Source: Sphingorhabdus contaminans
GTDB lineage: Bacteria > Pseudomonadota > Alphaproteobacteria > Sphingomonadales > Sphingomonadaceae
Assembly (NCBI RefSeq): GCF_007280415.1
Contig: NZ_VKKU01000001.1
Coordinates: 930,001 to 994,000, forward strand
Length of the DNA: 64,000 nt
Direction of reading: 5' to 3'
Positions 25,401 to 34,450 of the stretch are shown piece after piece (the first letter of the stretch is position 1; every line of letters begins with the position of its first letter). The notes under the pieces were generated by a model. It had not been told where the DNA came from, ran no database searches, and saw nothing but the letters and a program-made list of their open reading frames with translations. A program made the translations under genes and the position numbers.

Positions 25401-27665
25401 CTAAGCTTTGTCCTCTGCCAATTTACCTTGACCACCCGCCTTTAAGTCGGAGCCAACTTTTTCCGCCACCATTAGTGGCGCAAACTTCAGTGATACGATT
25501 GCCCCTCCCCCCGGCGCATCCCGCAAAGAAATTTCCCCAAAATGTTCTTCAACGATTTTCTTGACGATCGCCAAGCCCAAACCGGAACCTGTCGCGCGGT
25601 TCGTTATATAGGGCTCCATGATGCGATCGCGATCTTCCGGCAGACCGATACCATTGTCTCCAATTTCAATGGTTATTCTCCCATCGTTTTCGACGATTTC
25701 TGCCGTGATTGCGCCTTCTGCAGGGTTGTTCTTTTTCCGCTCCTGTATCGATTCCACTGCATTTTTGAGGATGTTCGTAATCGCCTGTCCTAATTGACGA
25801 CGGTCGGAAATAAGCATTGGTGCAGTAGCAGGCGGGTGGAAACGAAACTGAATATCAGGATGCGCCACTTCAAACATGAAGACCGCATGCCCCACAATAT
25901 CCTGCAGATTCTCATTTCGGAAAACCGGTTTGGGCATACGCGCAAAGGAAGAAAATTCGTCTACGATGTTCCGCAGATCGCCAACCTGCCGAACGATTGT
26001 GCTGGTCAACTGTTCGAATACCCCGCTGTCCTGCTCGACCTGTTTGCCGAAGCGCCGCTGCAAGCGCTCTGCAGCCAATTGAATAGGTGTCAGGGGGTTT
26101 TTGATTTCATGCGCTATCCGCCTCGCAACATCCGACCAAGCTGCACGCCGTTGGTCTGCCAACTGCTGACTGATATCTTCAAAGGTGACAACAATGCCCT
26201 TTTCACGCTGGGTAGCCTTTACCGCTACGGTCAACGGTTCCGGCCCATCACCTAATTGAACAACTCCACGCGATCTATCTTCGGTTAGTTCGGCGAGAGC
26301 AGGAGCAACCGCCTTGAAATTCAGCCCCACGATCGTTTGCGCTTTACCGCGGAGCATCTTTTCCGCCGTGGAGTTAGCCAGCTCAATTTCACCATTTTCA
26401 TTGACCGACACCACCCCTGCCGAAACAGATTCAAGAACCGTTTCGATGAAAATTCGCCGCTCGCCCAATTGGTGGTTTGTTGCCAGCAAAGCACCGGTCT
26501 GCCGTTCAAGCCGCTCTGTCATGCGATTAAATGACTTGGACAGGAAACCGACTTCGTCGGCCCGATACTGGTCTTCACTAACCCGCGCCGAAAGGTCGCC
26601 ATCGGCAATTCGTTGCGCGGCATCGACAAGATTGTTGACCGGTCGAACGAGACGGTCTGCTACCCTTAAGGCTATCCATAATGTGATGCCGATGATCAGC
26701 AATGAGACTACATAGAGAGCAATGTTAAACTGGAGCTGCAGCGCGCGGGATCGGGCGACCATCTTGTCATAATCCTGCAGTACGGACTGCGCTTTTTCCC
26801 CTAATTCAAAAGACGGCACGGAAAGTGCGCGGCTTGCATATAAATAGCTGCGCGGGGAATCGAACAATACCGTTACGACCTCGATACGGTCGGTGCGGTT
26901 GGTGACGACAGTGCCCTCCCCTGCTTGCAATTTGCGCAGGATGTCTGGCGCGATCCATTCTTGTGTACGGTTCTGGTTTTCTGTCGCAACGGCTTCGGTG
27001 CGCTGGATTCCATCAGCCCCGACTGAGACAATAGCGGATTCGCTTAGTCGACGACGGAATACCTGTTCAAAATAATAACTGAGAAAGGCGGGGTCATCAG
27101 GGCGCGTCTGGCTCAGTGCGGTGCGAAAATCGCCGGCCATAGTCAGGGTTTCGTCACCGACATCGCGCGCGTTGACTTCGTAATATCCCTTGGCCAGCTC
27201 GCCGGCGTTTTCCAGCATTCCCCGTGCGGAACCCGAAAACCAGAATTGGACGCCGCTCTGAAACAGAAGAGATGCAAACACCACTAACAGCAATGTCGGG
27301 ACGGCCGTTATCGCCGAGAAAATCGCAACAAGGCGGACATGGAGAAGCTGTTGGCTATCAATATTGCTGCCGACCGCACGACGCAAAGCGATACGCCTGC
27401 CAAACAGCACCAACAGCAAAGTGGCAGGAAGCAAGTTGGCAACAAGCATCGTGGCCGATGCGGCAGGAGACAAAGGTTCAGACTGCGGACCCTGATCCAG
27501 CAGGATATAAGCTGTTGCTCCGGTAATGAGCAACAGCAGCAGGGCACTGCCTATTTCCAGAAACTTGATCGACTGGCTGTTACCCAGAGCGTATACGATG
27601 AACTGAAGGGAGCGTTTGGCAAGCGACTGCCCTTGCTCATCCTGGATCATCGGGGTTGTTGCCAT
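25401..27665 (-). CDS. ntrY: Membrane sensor kinase NtrY
   Basis: A sensor kinase of about 754 residues. Several membrane segments near the N-terminus flank a periplasmic domain; a HAMP linker (RVADRLVRPVNNLVDAAQ), a PAS domain (about 380-480), a HisKA domain with the phospho-acceptor His in RRIAHEIKNPLTPIQLA, and a HATPase with GDNGIGLPEDR and GSGLGLAIV follow. The ATG at 27665 is chosen since the upstream extension is poor in family character. A perfect palindrome lies 2 bp upstream of it. It pairs with NtrX in nitrogen, redox or envelope control in alphaproteobacteria. Confidence 0.93.
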   Translation of the reverse strand: MATTPMIQDEQGQSLAKRSLQFIVYALGNSQSIKFLEIGSALLLLLITGATAYILLDQGPQSEPLSPAASATMLVANLLPATLLLVLFGRRIALRRAVGSNIDSQQLLHVRLVAIFSAITAVPTLLLVVFASLLFQSGVQFWFSGSARGMLENAGELAKGYYEVNARDVGDETLTMAGDFRTALSQTRPDDPAFLSYYFEQVFRRRLSESAIVSVGADGIQRTEAVATENQNRTQEWIAPDILRKLQAGEGTVVTNRTDRIEVVTVLFDSPRSYLYASRALSVPSFELGEKAQSVLQDYDKMVARSRALQLQFNIALYVVSLLIIGITLWIALRVADRLVRPVNNLVDAAQRIADGDLSARVSEDQYRADEVGFLSKSFNRMTERLERQTGALLATNHQLGERRIFIETVLESVSAGVVSVNENGEIELANSTAEKMLRGKAQTIVGLNFKAVAPALAELTEDRSRGVVQLGDGPEPLTVAVKATQREKGIVVTFEDISQQLADQRRAAWSDVARRIAHEIKNPLTPIQLAAERLQRRFGKQVEQDSGVFEQLTSTIVRQVGDLRNIVDEFSSFARMPKPVFRNENLQDIVGHAVFMFEVAHPDIQFRFHPPATAPMLISDRRQLGQAITNILKNAVESIQERKKNNPAEGAITAEIVENDGRITIEIGDNGIGLPEDRDRIMEPYITNRATGSGLGLAIVKKIVEEHFGEISLRDAPGGGAIVSLKFAPLMVAEKVGSDLKAGGQGKLAEDKA

Positions 27666-27667
27666 AT

Positions 27668-27680
27668 TGCCACTGTGGCA
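27668..27680. promoter_or_regulatory. Palindrome at the ntrY start
   Basis: TGCCAC-T-GTGGCA is a perfect 6+1+6 inverted repeat that ends 2 bp before the ntrY ATG. The 83-bp gap between ntrC and ntrY is the only sizeable one between ntrB and ntrX. It may be an operator for a separate ntrYX promoter or a hairpin that limits translation. Confidence 0.4.
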
Positions 27681-27748
27681 CCGAAAGCGTTGCCTGAAAA
27701 GCACAAAATAGTGACCGAAAAATCACATTGTCGTGCAAGTGGGTCGCT

Positions 27749-29170
27749 TCACCCTCCCTGCCCGGTGCCAATTCCGTAATCGGTCAACTTTTTGCGTAGC
27801 GTGTTGCGGTTGATCCCGAGCAGCGCTGCTGCTTTGAGCTGGTTTCCTTTCACCTGCCGCATCACATGCTGAAGCAGCGGGGTTTCGAATTGGGCCAGCG
27901 CCTTTGGATAGAGTTTATCGCGCGATGTCCCCCGCAATTTATGATCGCGAAGAAATTGCACGACCGCGGCTTCGAAACTGGCGCCCTGAACGGGGGCATC
28001 AGATTCTGGCGCGCTTTCCACATTTTGCGCAATGGTAGCCTCGGTGATTGTATCCTCACGGCACACCAGCGCCAGTCGATAAACAAGGTTCCGCAATTCC
28101 CGGATGTTGCCACGCCAGGGCATCGTCATCAGCGCTGCGATGGCGCTGTCGTCGATTTTGCGCAAAGGCAGTCCGTCCTTTGCCGCCAGTAGCAGGAAAT
28201 GCTGCGCGAGAAGGCCAATATCATCGGTCCGGTCACGCAAGGGAGGCATGTGGATCGGCACTACATTTAGCCGATAGAACAAATCCTCCCGGAATTTACC
28301 GCTCGCAATCAGTTCCTCCAGCTTTTGGTTGGTTGCCGCGATGATGCGGACATCAAGGCGGATACTAGCCTTTCCGCCGATACGGCTTATGACGCCACTT
28401 TGCAGCGCACGTAGCAGACGCGTTTGCGCATGCTTGGGCATGTCGCCGATTTCGTCGAGGAACAAGGTCCCGCCTTGCGCCTGCTCAAAGCGACCTATGG
28501 CCTGGCCGACGGCACCGGTAAATGACCCCTTCTCATGCCCGAACAATTCCGCCTCGATAAGTTCGCTCGGAATAGCGGCCATGTTGACGGCGACAAAAGG
28601 TCCGGTTTTGCGATGGCCCAGACTGTGGATGGCTTCGGCCACAAGTTCCTTACCAGTGCCACTTTCACCGGAAATCAGCACGGAAAGATCGTTGCGGAGC
28701 AGGCGTGCGACCATCCGGTATACATCCTGCATGGCAACACTTCGCCCGATCATCGGCAGATTGGCTTCAGACAGCGTATCCGTAACACTCTCCGGAACCG
28801 AACGGCGCTTATCGATACCTTGTTTAACTGCCAGCACGAGATCATTGAGATCAAAGGGCTTGGGGAAATATTCGAAAGCATTGATTTCGCTCGCCCGCAC
28901 AGCCGTCTCAAGCGTGTTTTGTGCGGACATGATGATTACCGGCATATCCGGCATATTGGCCATAACCTCTTTCAAGGTTGCCAGACCATCGCTGTCTTTC
29001 AGTACAACGTCTGTCAGCATTAGATCGAAATGGCCGTTTGCGAGCGCGGCATCACGCGCACTGACGGAATCGCAAATCTGGGTATCGATACTCTCAGCCG
29101 TCAATGCAGCACTGACGACCAGGCCAATCGATGCATCGTCCTCTACGATAAGGACTTTGGGATTATTCAT
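27749..29170 (-). CDS. ntrC: Nitrogen regulator NtrC (NR-I)
   Basis: A 473-residue sigma-54-dependent activator. Receiver with Asp54 (MLTDVVLKD), AAA+ domain with Walker A GESGTGKE, the sigma-54-contact loop as KGSFTGAVG, Walker B GGTLFLDEIGDMP, and a Fis-type HTH (NQLKAAALLGINRNTLRKKL). It controls nitrogen assimilation when phosphorylated by NtrB. It overlaps ntrB by 4 bp. Unlike NtrX in this operon, it keeps the contact loop. Confidence 0.96.
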   Translation of the reverse strand: MNNPKVLIVEDDASIGLVVSAALTAESIDTQICDSVSARDAALANGHFDLMLTDVVLKDSDGLATLKEVMANMPDMPVIIMSAQNTLETAVRASEINAFEYFPKPFDLNDLVLAVKQGIDKRRSVPESVTDTLSEANLPMIGRSVAMQDVYRMVARLLRNDLSVLISGESGTGKELVAEAIHSLGHRKTGPFVAVNMAAIPSELIEAELFGHEKGSFTGAVGQAIGRFEQAQGGTLFLDEIGDMPKHAQTRLLRALQSGVISRIGGKASIRLDVRIIAATNQKLEELIASGKFREDLFYRLNVVPIHMPPLRDRTDDIGLLAQHFLLLAAKDGLPLRKIDDSAIAALMTMPWRGNIRELRNLVYRLALVCREDTITEATIAQNVESAPESDAPVQGASFEAAVVQFLRDHKLRGTSRDKLYPKALAQFETPLLQHVMRQVKGNQLKAAALLGINRNTLRKKLTDYGIGTGQGG

Positions 29171-30261
29171 GTTTCACCCTTCTTTGATGCCACCGGCAAA
29201 AACAACCGGAACACCGTTCGCTCTTTCTGGGTATCACGCTCGAACACAATGCGGCTGTTCATCTGCTGCACAAGGTTACGCACAATGGCGAGCCCGAGCC
29301 CCTGACCATCCCTTTTCGTGGTCACGAACGGCGAGAATAGTTCATCTTCGATATGTTGGGGCACGCCAGGGCCATTATCGGAAATGGCGATTTCGACCGG
29401 CAGCTTGACGGTCCTCCGCTCCATATCGGCTTCACGCAATGCTCCGCTCATGACAAAGCGCGTAGAAATACCGATGACGCCATCCAACCGGCCCTTGAGA
29501 GCATCGACGGCATTTTGAAGCAGGTTGATCAAGATCTGGACCATACCGTCCGCATCGATGACTACTTCGGGCAAGGAGGGGTCATAGTTGATCGAAAGTT
29601 CCGGCATCGCCCGGTTCGCGGCACGCAAAGAGCGGATAGCCCTTTCAATGAGCAGATGGACATTCGCAGGTGCAAGTTCGGGTTCTTCGGACCGGCTTAA
29701 TTTCTGCATCTGGTCGAGCAGTCGGGCGATACGGTCCACCTCGTTCACGATCAGTTCGGTCAATGGCTGATTTTTCTCATCCACATGACGGGCGAGCAAT
29801 TGGGCCGCACCCTTGATACCCGCGAGCGGATTTTTGATTTCATGCCCGAGGATAGCCGGGGCACCCATTGCCTGCTGCTGACCGCTGTCTTTCTGTTCGC
29901 CAATATGCTCCCTCCCCCCGTGGCGGGGTGAAATGATAGCGATACGCCAATCCGTTTCGCCCGGTAAAAGGGAGATATTGATATCCACGGTTATGCTGCC
30001 ATGGGCCGACTTTAATTCCATGTCCTGCGCCGAAATATCGTTTTCGGACGAGGTAAGCGCATTGTTCATACGCTCACTATCAAAGCGCAGGACAGCCGCC
30101 GTGGGCTGCCCTTCAAGACGCTTGCGGCTCCGCCCAAAAAACGCTTCGCTCGCGTCATTTGCGTAGGCGATACTGTTATCGGGAGCAATCAGCAGGACGG
30201 GAACAGGAATATTGGCCAGAACATGGCCATTATCCGGTCTGCTCCCCCCGACATTCACCAT
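29167..30261 (-). CDS. ntrB: Nitrogen sensor kinase NtrB (NR-II)
   Basis: A 364-residue soluble histidine kinase: PAS domain (about residues 15-115), HisKA with His140 in AILGHEIKNPLAGIKGAAQ, HATPase with the N-box ILINLLQNAVDAL, DNGPGVP and GQGLGLAIVRNLVQ. It is regulated by PII proteins and phosphorylates NtrC. Its ATG overlaps the dusB stop. Confidence 0.96.
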   Translation of the reverse strand: MVNVGGSRPDNGHVLANIPVPVLLIAPDNSIAYANDASEAFFGRSRKRLEGQPTAAVLRFDSERMNNALTSSENDISAQDMELKSAHGSITVDINISLLPGETDWRIAIISPRHGGREHIGEQKDSGQQQAMGAPAILGHEIKNPLAGIKGAAQLLARHVDEKNQPLTELIVNEVDRIARLLDQMQKLSRSEEPELAPANVHLLIERAIRSLRAANRAMPELSINYDPSLPEVVIDADGMVQILINLLQNAVDALKGRLDGVIGISTRFVMSGALREADMERRTVKLPVEIAISDNGPGVPQHIEDELFSPFVTTKRDGQGLGLAIVRNLVQQMNSRIVFERDTQKERTVFRLFLPVASKKGET

Positions 30262-31256
30262 CAGGCTGCCGTACGTGTCAGGAATGGCTCATAAAAGCGG
30301 GTGAGCTCGTCAATAACCACTTCCGCATCATCAATGCGGTTGACGAAGTTCCGGAATTCTGCGGATCCGGTAAGCCCCTTTGTATACCACCCGATATGTT
30401 TGCGCGCGCAACGAAGACCCACGTCACTGCCATAATGATCCAGCATCGCCCGATAATGTTCAATGATGAGTTCATATTGTGCGTCAATGTTCGGATCGGG
30501 CAACGTTGTACCGGTGCGGAACCAATGCATCATCTGCCCCAACAGCCACGGTTTGCCATAGGCGCCACGCCCTACCATGACTCCATCCGCCCCGCTCTGC
30601 TGCAAAGCAGTTTCAGCGTCCGCTATGGTGCAGATATCTCCGTTCACAATTACCGGGATCGATACCGCCTCTTTTACCTTGCGTACAAAGGCCCAATCTG
30701 CAGATCCTTTGTACATCTGGTTGCGCGTGCGGCCGTGAACGGTGACGAGTTTGGCGCCAAGATCTTCCGCAATATGGGCAAGTTCTGGGGCGTTGAGACT
30801 GGAATGATCCCAACCCATCCGCATCTTGACGGTCACGGGAACAGATACTGCCTTTACCGTCGCCTCAATCAGGCTGGCAGCAAGGGGAAGATCGCGCATC
30901 AAGGCAGAACCAGCATCCCCGTTCACCACTTTTTTTACCGGACAACCCATATTGATGTCGATAATTGCGGCACCCCGATCTTCATTCAATCTCGCCGCCT
31001 CACCCATCTCATAGGGTGTGCAGCCAGCCAGTTGCATCGAAACCGGCTCTTCAATCGCATCCCATTCGCATTTCTGAAGCGACTGGCGCGTTTCACGAAT
31101 CATCGCTTGGCTGGCGATCATTTCCGTGACGTTCAAGCCAGATCCAAAACGCCGGACTATCTTCCGGAAAGGCATATCGGTGACGCCCGTCATCGGTGCC
31201 AAAATGACAGGACAGGCGATCTCAATATTGCCAATATTTATCGGTGAAAGTTTCAT
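30261..31256 (-). CDS. dusB: tRNA-dihydrouridine synthase B
   Basis: A 331-residue FMN-dependent enzyme (formerly NifR3) that reduces uridines in the tRNA D-loop. The N-terminal [12 protein letters not shown], the active-site Cys in [21 protein letters not shown] and [11 protein letters not shown] are typical. It is first in the ntr operon, as in Rhodobacter and Azospirillum. A 17-bp perfect palindrome lies 12 bp upstream of its ATG. Confidence 0.95.
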   Translation of the reverse strand: MKLSPINIGNIEIACPVILAPMTGVTDMPFRKIVRRFGSGLNVTEMIASQAMIRETRQSLQKCEWDAIEEPVSMQLAGCTPYEMGEAARLNEDRGAAIIDINMGCPVKKVVNGDAGSALMRDLPLAASLIEATVKAVSVPVTVKMRMGWDHSSLNAPELAHIAEDLGAKLVTVHGRTRNQMYKGSADWAFVRKVKEAVSIPVIVNGDICTIADAETALQQSGADGVMVGRGAYGKPWLLGQMMHWFRTGTTLPDPNIDAQYELIIEHYRAMLDHYGSDVGLRCARKHIGWYTKGLTGSAEFRNFVNRIDDAEVVIDELTRFYEPFLTRTAA

Positions 31257-31267
31257 TGTGCCAACAT

Positions 31268-31284
31268 TGCCTAAAATTTAGGCA
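31268..31284. promoter_or_regulatory. 17-bp palindrome before the dusB-ntr operon
   Basis: TGCCTAAA-A-TTTAGGCA is a perfect 8+1+8 inverted repeat in the 83-bp divergent region between dusB and ispDF. Its length and TGC/GCA ends recall NtrC sites (TGCAC-N7-GTGCA), but positions 4 and 5 differ. It is a candidate autoregulatory operator for the nitrogen operon. Confidence 0.5.
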
Positions 31285-31339
31285 GGCCGTTACTCGGTTT
31301 CGGCTTGGCGTGCAACAACGGGATAGCTAAGGCGCGGCA

Positions 31340-32491
31340 ATGGCCTTAAGTCCACATATTGTTGCTCTGATCGTCGCAGCCGGTTCAGGCAGTCGCGTGG
31401 GTGGGGACATTCCCAAACAATTCCGCGTTGTAAATGGTCGCCCCATGCTGGCGCACAGTTACGCTACGCTTTCCAAACATGGCGAAATCGGAACGGTAGT
31501 TGTTGCTATAGGTGATGGACAGGACGGTCTGGCGAAAGATGCGTTAGACGGCCTGCCCACTCCGGTGTTGGTGCAAGGCGGCCTAACACGGCGGGAAAGC
31601 GTACATCACGGGCTCGAGGAAATCGCACGTCAGGGTGGCGCGGATTTTGTCTTGATCCACGATGCGGCGCGGCCGTTTCTTCCAGAGTCCGTGATCGATG
31701 ACCTCATCCGTGCTTTGGATACTTCTGCCGGTGCGGTTCCTGCATTACCTGTCGTGGACAGCCTTTCGCGCGGAGACGATATGTTGAGCGAGACCGTCGA
31801 TCGGTCTCAATTGTGGCGTGTACAGACCCCACAGGCTTTCCATTTTGACGCCATTCTCGACGCTCATCGTTCCTGGACCGGCGAAGAACCCACAGATGAT
31901 GCCCGGATGTTGATGGCGAAGAACGGGAAAGTCCGCATCGTTCCGGGTTCGGAGCGTTTGTCCAAATTTACATTTTCGACTGATTTTGCAGGAAATGATA
32001 TGACCCCCACCATCCGCAGCGGCACAGGCTTTGATGTGCACCGCCTGGTTGCAGGCGAAGAACTATGGTTGTGCGGGATCCGCATTGCACATGACAAAGG
32101 CTTATCCGGGCATAGTGATGCAGATGTTGCCATGCATGCCCTGACCGACGCCATTTTGGGTGCGCTGGCCCTTGGTGATATCGGCGATCATTTTCCGCCT
32201 TCCGACCCGCAGTGGAAGGGGGCATCATCAGACCGGTTTCTCAAGCATGCTCTGACACTTGCCACAACTGAAGGTTATGTCTTGGCGAACGCGGATGTAA
32301 CAATCATATGTGAGGCCCCTAGAATAGGCCCGCACCGTCAGGCGATGCGTATACGGCTTTCAGAAATAATGGGCGCCGAGCTGTCGCGCATATCGGTTAA
32401 GGCGACGACCACAGAATTGCTTGGCTTTACAGGGCGCGGCGAAGGTATAGCGGCGCAAGCGATCGTGACATTCGAGAAATCCAACCCATGA
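31340..32491 (+). CDS. ispDF: Bifunctional IspDF of the MEP pathway
   Basis: A 383-residue fusion. Residues 1 to about 215 are the IspD CDP-ME synthase (VAAGSGSRVGGDIPKQF, DAARPFLP). About 223-383 are the IspF MECDP synthase (GTGFDVHRL with zinc-binding DxH, LSGHSDADVAMHAL, GDIGDHFPPSD, TTTELLGFTGRGEGIAAQA). It catalyses two non-consecutive steps of isoprenoid synthesis. This fusion is common in alphaproteobacteria. The next gene starts in its stop codon. Confidence 0.96.
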   Translation: MALSPHIVALIVAAGSGSRVGGDIPKQFRVVNGRPMLAHSYATLSKHGEIGTVVVAIGDGQDGLAKDALDGLPTPVLVQGGLTRRESVHHGLEEIARQGGADFVLIHDAARPFLPESVIDDLIRALDTSAGAVPALPVVDSLSRGDDMLSETVDRSQLWRVQTPQAFHFDAILDAHRSWTGEEPTDDARMLMAKNGKVRIVPGSERLSKFTFSTDFAGNDMTPTIRSGTGFDVHRLVAGEELWLCGIRIAHDKGLSGHSDADVAMHALTDAILGALALGDIGDHFPPSDPQWKGASSDRFLKHALTLATTEGYVLANADVTIICEAPRIGPHRQAMRIRLSEIMGAELSRISVKATTTELLGFTGRGEGIAAQAIVTFEKSNP

Positions 32492-33000
32492 AATCCGTAC
32501 TTCCCCAAAAAATAGCCAAACTTGCCGAACGTGTTGTTGCCGAAAACAAGGCTGCGGGACGTGTTATTGCAACCGCGGAAAGTTGCACAGGCGGTCTGGT
32601 CGCTGCGGCGATAACCGAGATACCCGGCAGCAGCGCTGTCTTGGGTAGCGGCTTTGTTACTTATTCGAACGAAGCCAAAATGAAGATGCTCGACGTCAAC
32701 GCCGACATTCTTGACACCTTTGGCGCTGTATCCGTTGCTGTTGCATGGGCGATGGCACAGGGCGCGCTTAAAAAAAGTGGCGCCGATATAGCTGTGGCAA
32801 TCAGCGGCATTGCTGGTCCCGATGGCGGTTCCGAGAAAAAGCCGGTCGGCACAGTTGTTTTCGCTGTCGCTGAAAAAGGGAAAGACGCGGAAGATATGGT
32901 CGGGGATAAAATTCAGTTTGGATCGGACAAAAGCCGTGCCGATATCCGCGCCTACGCGACCCTTCATGCGCTTGGATTGCTGCTCCCGCCGGAACCGTAA
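32488..33000 (+). CDS. pncC: CinA C-terminal-type NMN amidohydrolase
   Basis: A 170-residue protein with the PncC/CinA C-terminal fold: TAESCTGGLVAAAITEIPGSS (catalytic Ser/Thr region), GSGFVTYSNEAKM, SGIAGPDGGSEKKPVGTV. It deamidates nicotinamide mononucleotide to NaMN for pyridine recycling. The COG1058 domain of full CinA is absent, as usual in proteobacterial PncC. The 3' end overlaps the convergent ratA gene by 37 bp. Confidence 0.9.
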   Translation: MKSVLPQKIAKLAERVVAENKAAGRVIATAESCTGGLVAAAITEIPGSSAVLGSGFVTYSNEAKMKMLDVNADILDTFGAVSVAVAWAMAQGALKKSGADIAVAISGIAGPDGGSEKKPVGTVVFAVAEKGKDAEDMVGDKIQFGSDKSRADIRAYATLHALGLLLPPEP

Positions 33001-33422
33001 AGTTTGTCCGCCCGCTCGATAAAAGCGGACGTCATTTTTCTTAACGCAGAGTCAAAAAACTGTCCCGCCAAAGCCTCGAACATTTTGTTTCGAAACGAAA
33101 AATCGACGGTAAAGTCGACCGTGGATCCACCTTGTGGCAAATCCGCAAATTTCCACGCATTATGGAGATGCTTCATTGGCCCGTCGAGATAATCGACGAC
33201 TATCGATGATTTCGGCGTTTTGAGAACACGGCTGCTGAAGGTCTCGCGCAAGGATTTAAAGCCGACGACCATGTCGGCGAGCATTTCATGTTCATCATCC
33301 TTGCGTATACGGATTGCACTGACCCAGGGTAGAAATTCGGGATAGCGTTTTACGTCGGCCACCAGATCGAACATCTGGCCTGCACTGTGTGGCAGAATAC
33401 GTTGCTCGTGATGGTGCGGCAT
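32964..33422 (-). CDS. ratA: RatA/Coq10-like START-domain protein
   Basis: A 152-residue START/polyketide-cyclase fold protein. The start HHHEQRILPHSAGQMFDLVADVKRYPEFLPW and the RETFSSRVLKT and DGPMKHLHNAWKF segments match the Coq10/RatA family. In mitochondria Coq10 binds ubiquinone; in E. coli RatA was described as inhibiting 70S assembly. A quinone role is more likely here because no RatB partner is present. It is adjacent to lipA, a pairing seen in many alphaproteobacteria. Confidence 0.85.
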   Translation of the reverse strand: MPHHHEQRILPHSAGQMFDLVADVKRYPEFLPWVSAIRIRKDDEHEMLADMVVGFKSLRETFSSRVLKTPKSSIVVDYLDGPMKHLHNAWKFADLPQGGSTVDFTVDFSFRNKMFEALAGQFFDSALRKMTSAFIERADKLYGSGGSSNPSA

Positions 33423-33439
33423 GCCCCTGCCCTTTATCG

Positions 33440-34366
33440 CTATCCAGCCTTGGCCAGCTGTGCCGCCCGTGCGTCACGCATCTTGGCGAAATCTTCGCCT
33501 GCGTGATAGCTCGAACGTGTCAGCGGGCTTGATGCGACAAGGAGGAAGCCCTTCGCACGAGCAATGGCCGCATAAGCATCAAAAGCCTGCGGCGTTACAA
33601 AATCCATGACCTTCGTATGTTTGGGAGTAGGCTGCAAATATTGGCCCATGGTCAGAAAATCGATATCGGCGCTGCGCATGTCGTCCATGACCTGATGCAC
33701 TTCCAGTCTTTCTTCACCCAAACCCAGCATCACGCCTGACTTGGTGAATATGGAAGGATCATGCCGTTTGACCGACTCAAGCAACCGTAGTGACGCATAA
33801 TAGCGCGCGCCCGGGCGTATCGTGGGATAGAGGCGCGGCACGGTTTCGAGATTATGGTTATAGACATCGGGTCGTGCAGTCACGATTGCTTCGACTGCGG
33901 CTTCCGCTTTATTGCGGAAATCCGGGGTCAGAATTTCAATTGTGGTTTCGGGTGTATTCCGGCGCAGCGCTTCGATAACTTTAACAAACTGGCTCGCGCC
34001 GCCGTCCGGCAAATCGTCCCGATCAACCGATGTGATAACGATATGCTCCAGCCCCATTTTGGCGGCAGCAATGGCAACATGTTCAGGCTCTAACGGATCG
34101 ACCGCCTTCGGCATGCCTGTCTTCACGTTACAAAAGGCACAAGCTCGGGTGCACACATCACCCAAAATCATGACGGTTGCGTGCTTTTTCGTCCAGCACT
34201 CACCAATATTCGGGCACGCAGCCTCTTCGCACACCGTATTCAGGTTCAAATCGCGCATCAAGCGGCGGGTTTCGTTGAAACCGGCGCTTGTCGGCGCCTT
34301 TACGCGAATCCAATCGGGTTTACGTTCGCGCGGAGCACGTTCAGGCGGTGTAACGGGTGCATTCAT
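33440..34366 (-). CDS. lipA: Lipoyl synthase
   Basis: A 308-residue radical-SAM enzyme that inserts two sulfurs into octanoyl groups. The auxiliary cluster is [13 protein letters not shown], the radical-SAM cluster CTRACAFC, and the auxiliary cluster's serine ligand lies in the C-terminal [10 protein letters not shown]. The ATG at 34366 is preferred over an in-frame start 21 bp upstream. It serves the 2-oxoacid dehydrogenases whose E3 subunit lies at the left edge of the window. Confidence 0.96.
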   Translation of the reverse strand: MNAPVTPPERAPRERKPDWIRVKAPTSAGFNETRRLMRDLNLNTVCEEAACPNIGECWTKKHATVMILGDVCTRACAFCNVKTGMPKAVDPLEPEHVAIAAAKMGLEHIVITSVDRDDLPDGGASQFVKVIEALRRNTPETTIEILTPDFRNKAEAAVEAIVTARPDVYNHNLETVPRLYPTIRPGARYYASLRLLESVKRHDPSIFTKSGVMLGLGEERLEVHQVMDDMRSADIDFLTMGQYLQPTPKHTKVMDFVTPQAFDAYAAIARAKGFLLVASSPLTRSSYHAGEDFAKMRDARAAQLAKAG

Positions 34367-34450
34367 GGGGTCCAGATAGCGACGCAACAGCTACTTGCCA
34401 ACTGCAACTTCGCTGCTATCGGAGGCATGTTTTTGCAATCGGGAGACTGT

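Noticed and set aside
27676-27694. TGGCAC...TTGC resembling a sigma-54 promoter near ntrY
   Set aside because: The spacing between the GG and GC elements is 13 instead of 10 and it faces away from ntrY.
30159-31247. Open frame of about 362 codons antisense to dusB
   Set aside because: dusB has all enzyme motifs; the antisense product is His/Arg/Cys-rich without signal or domain.
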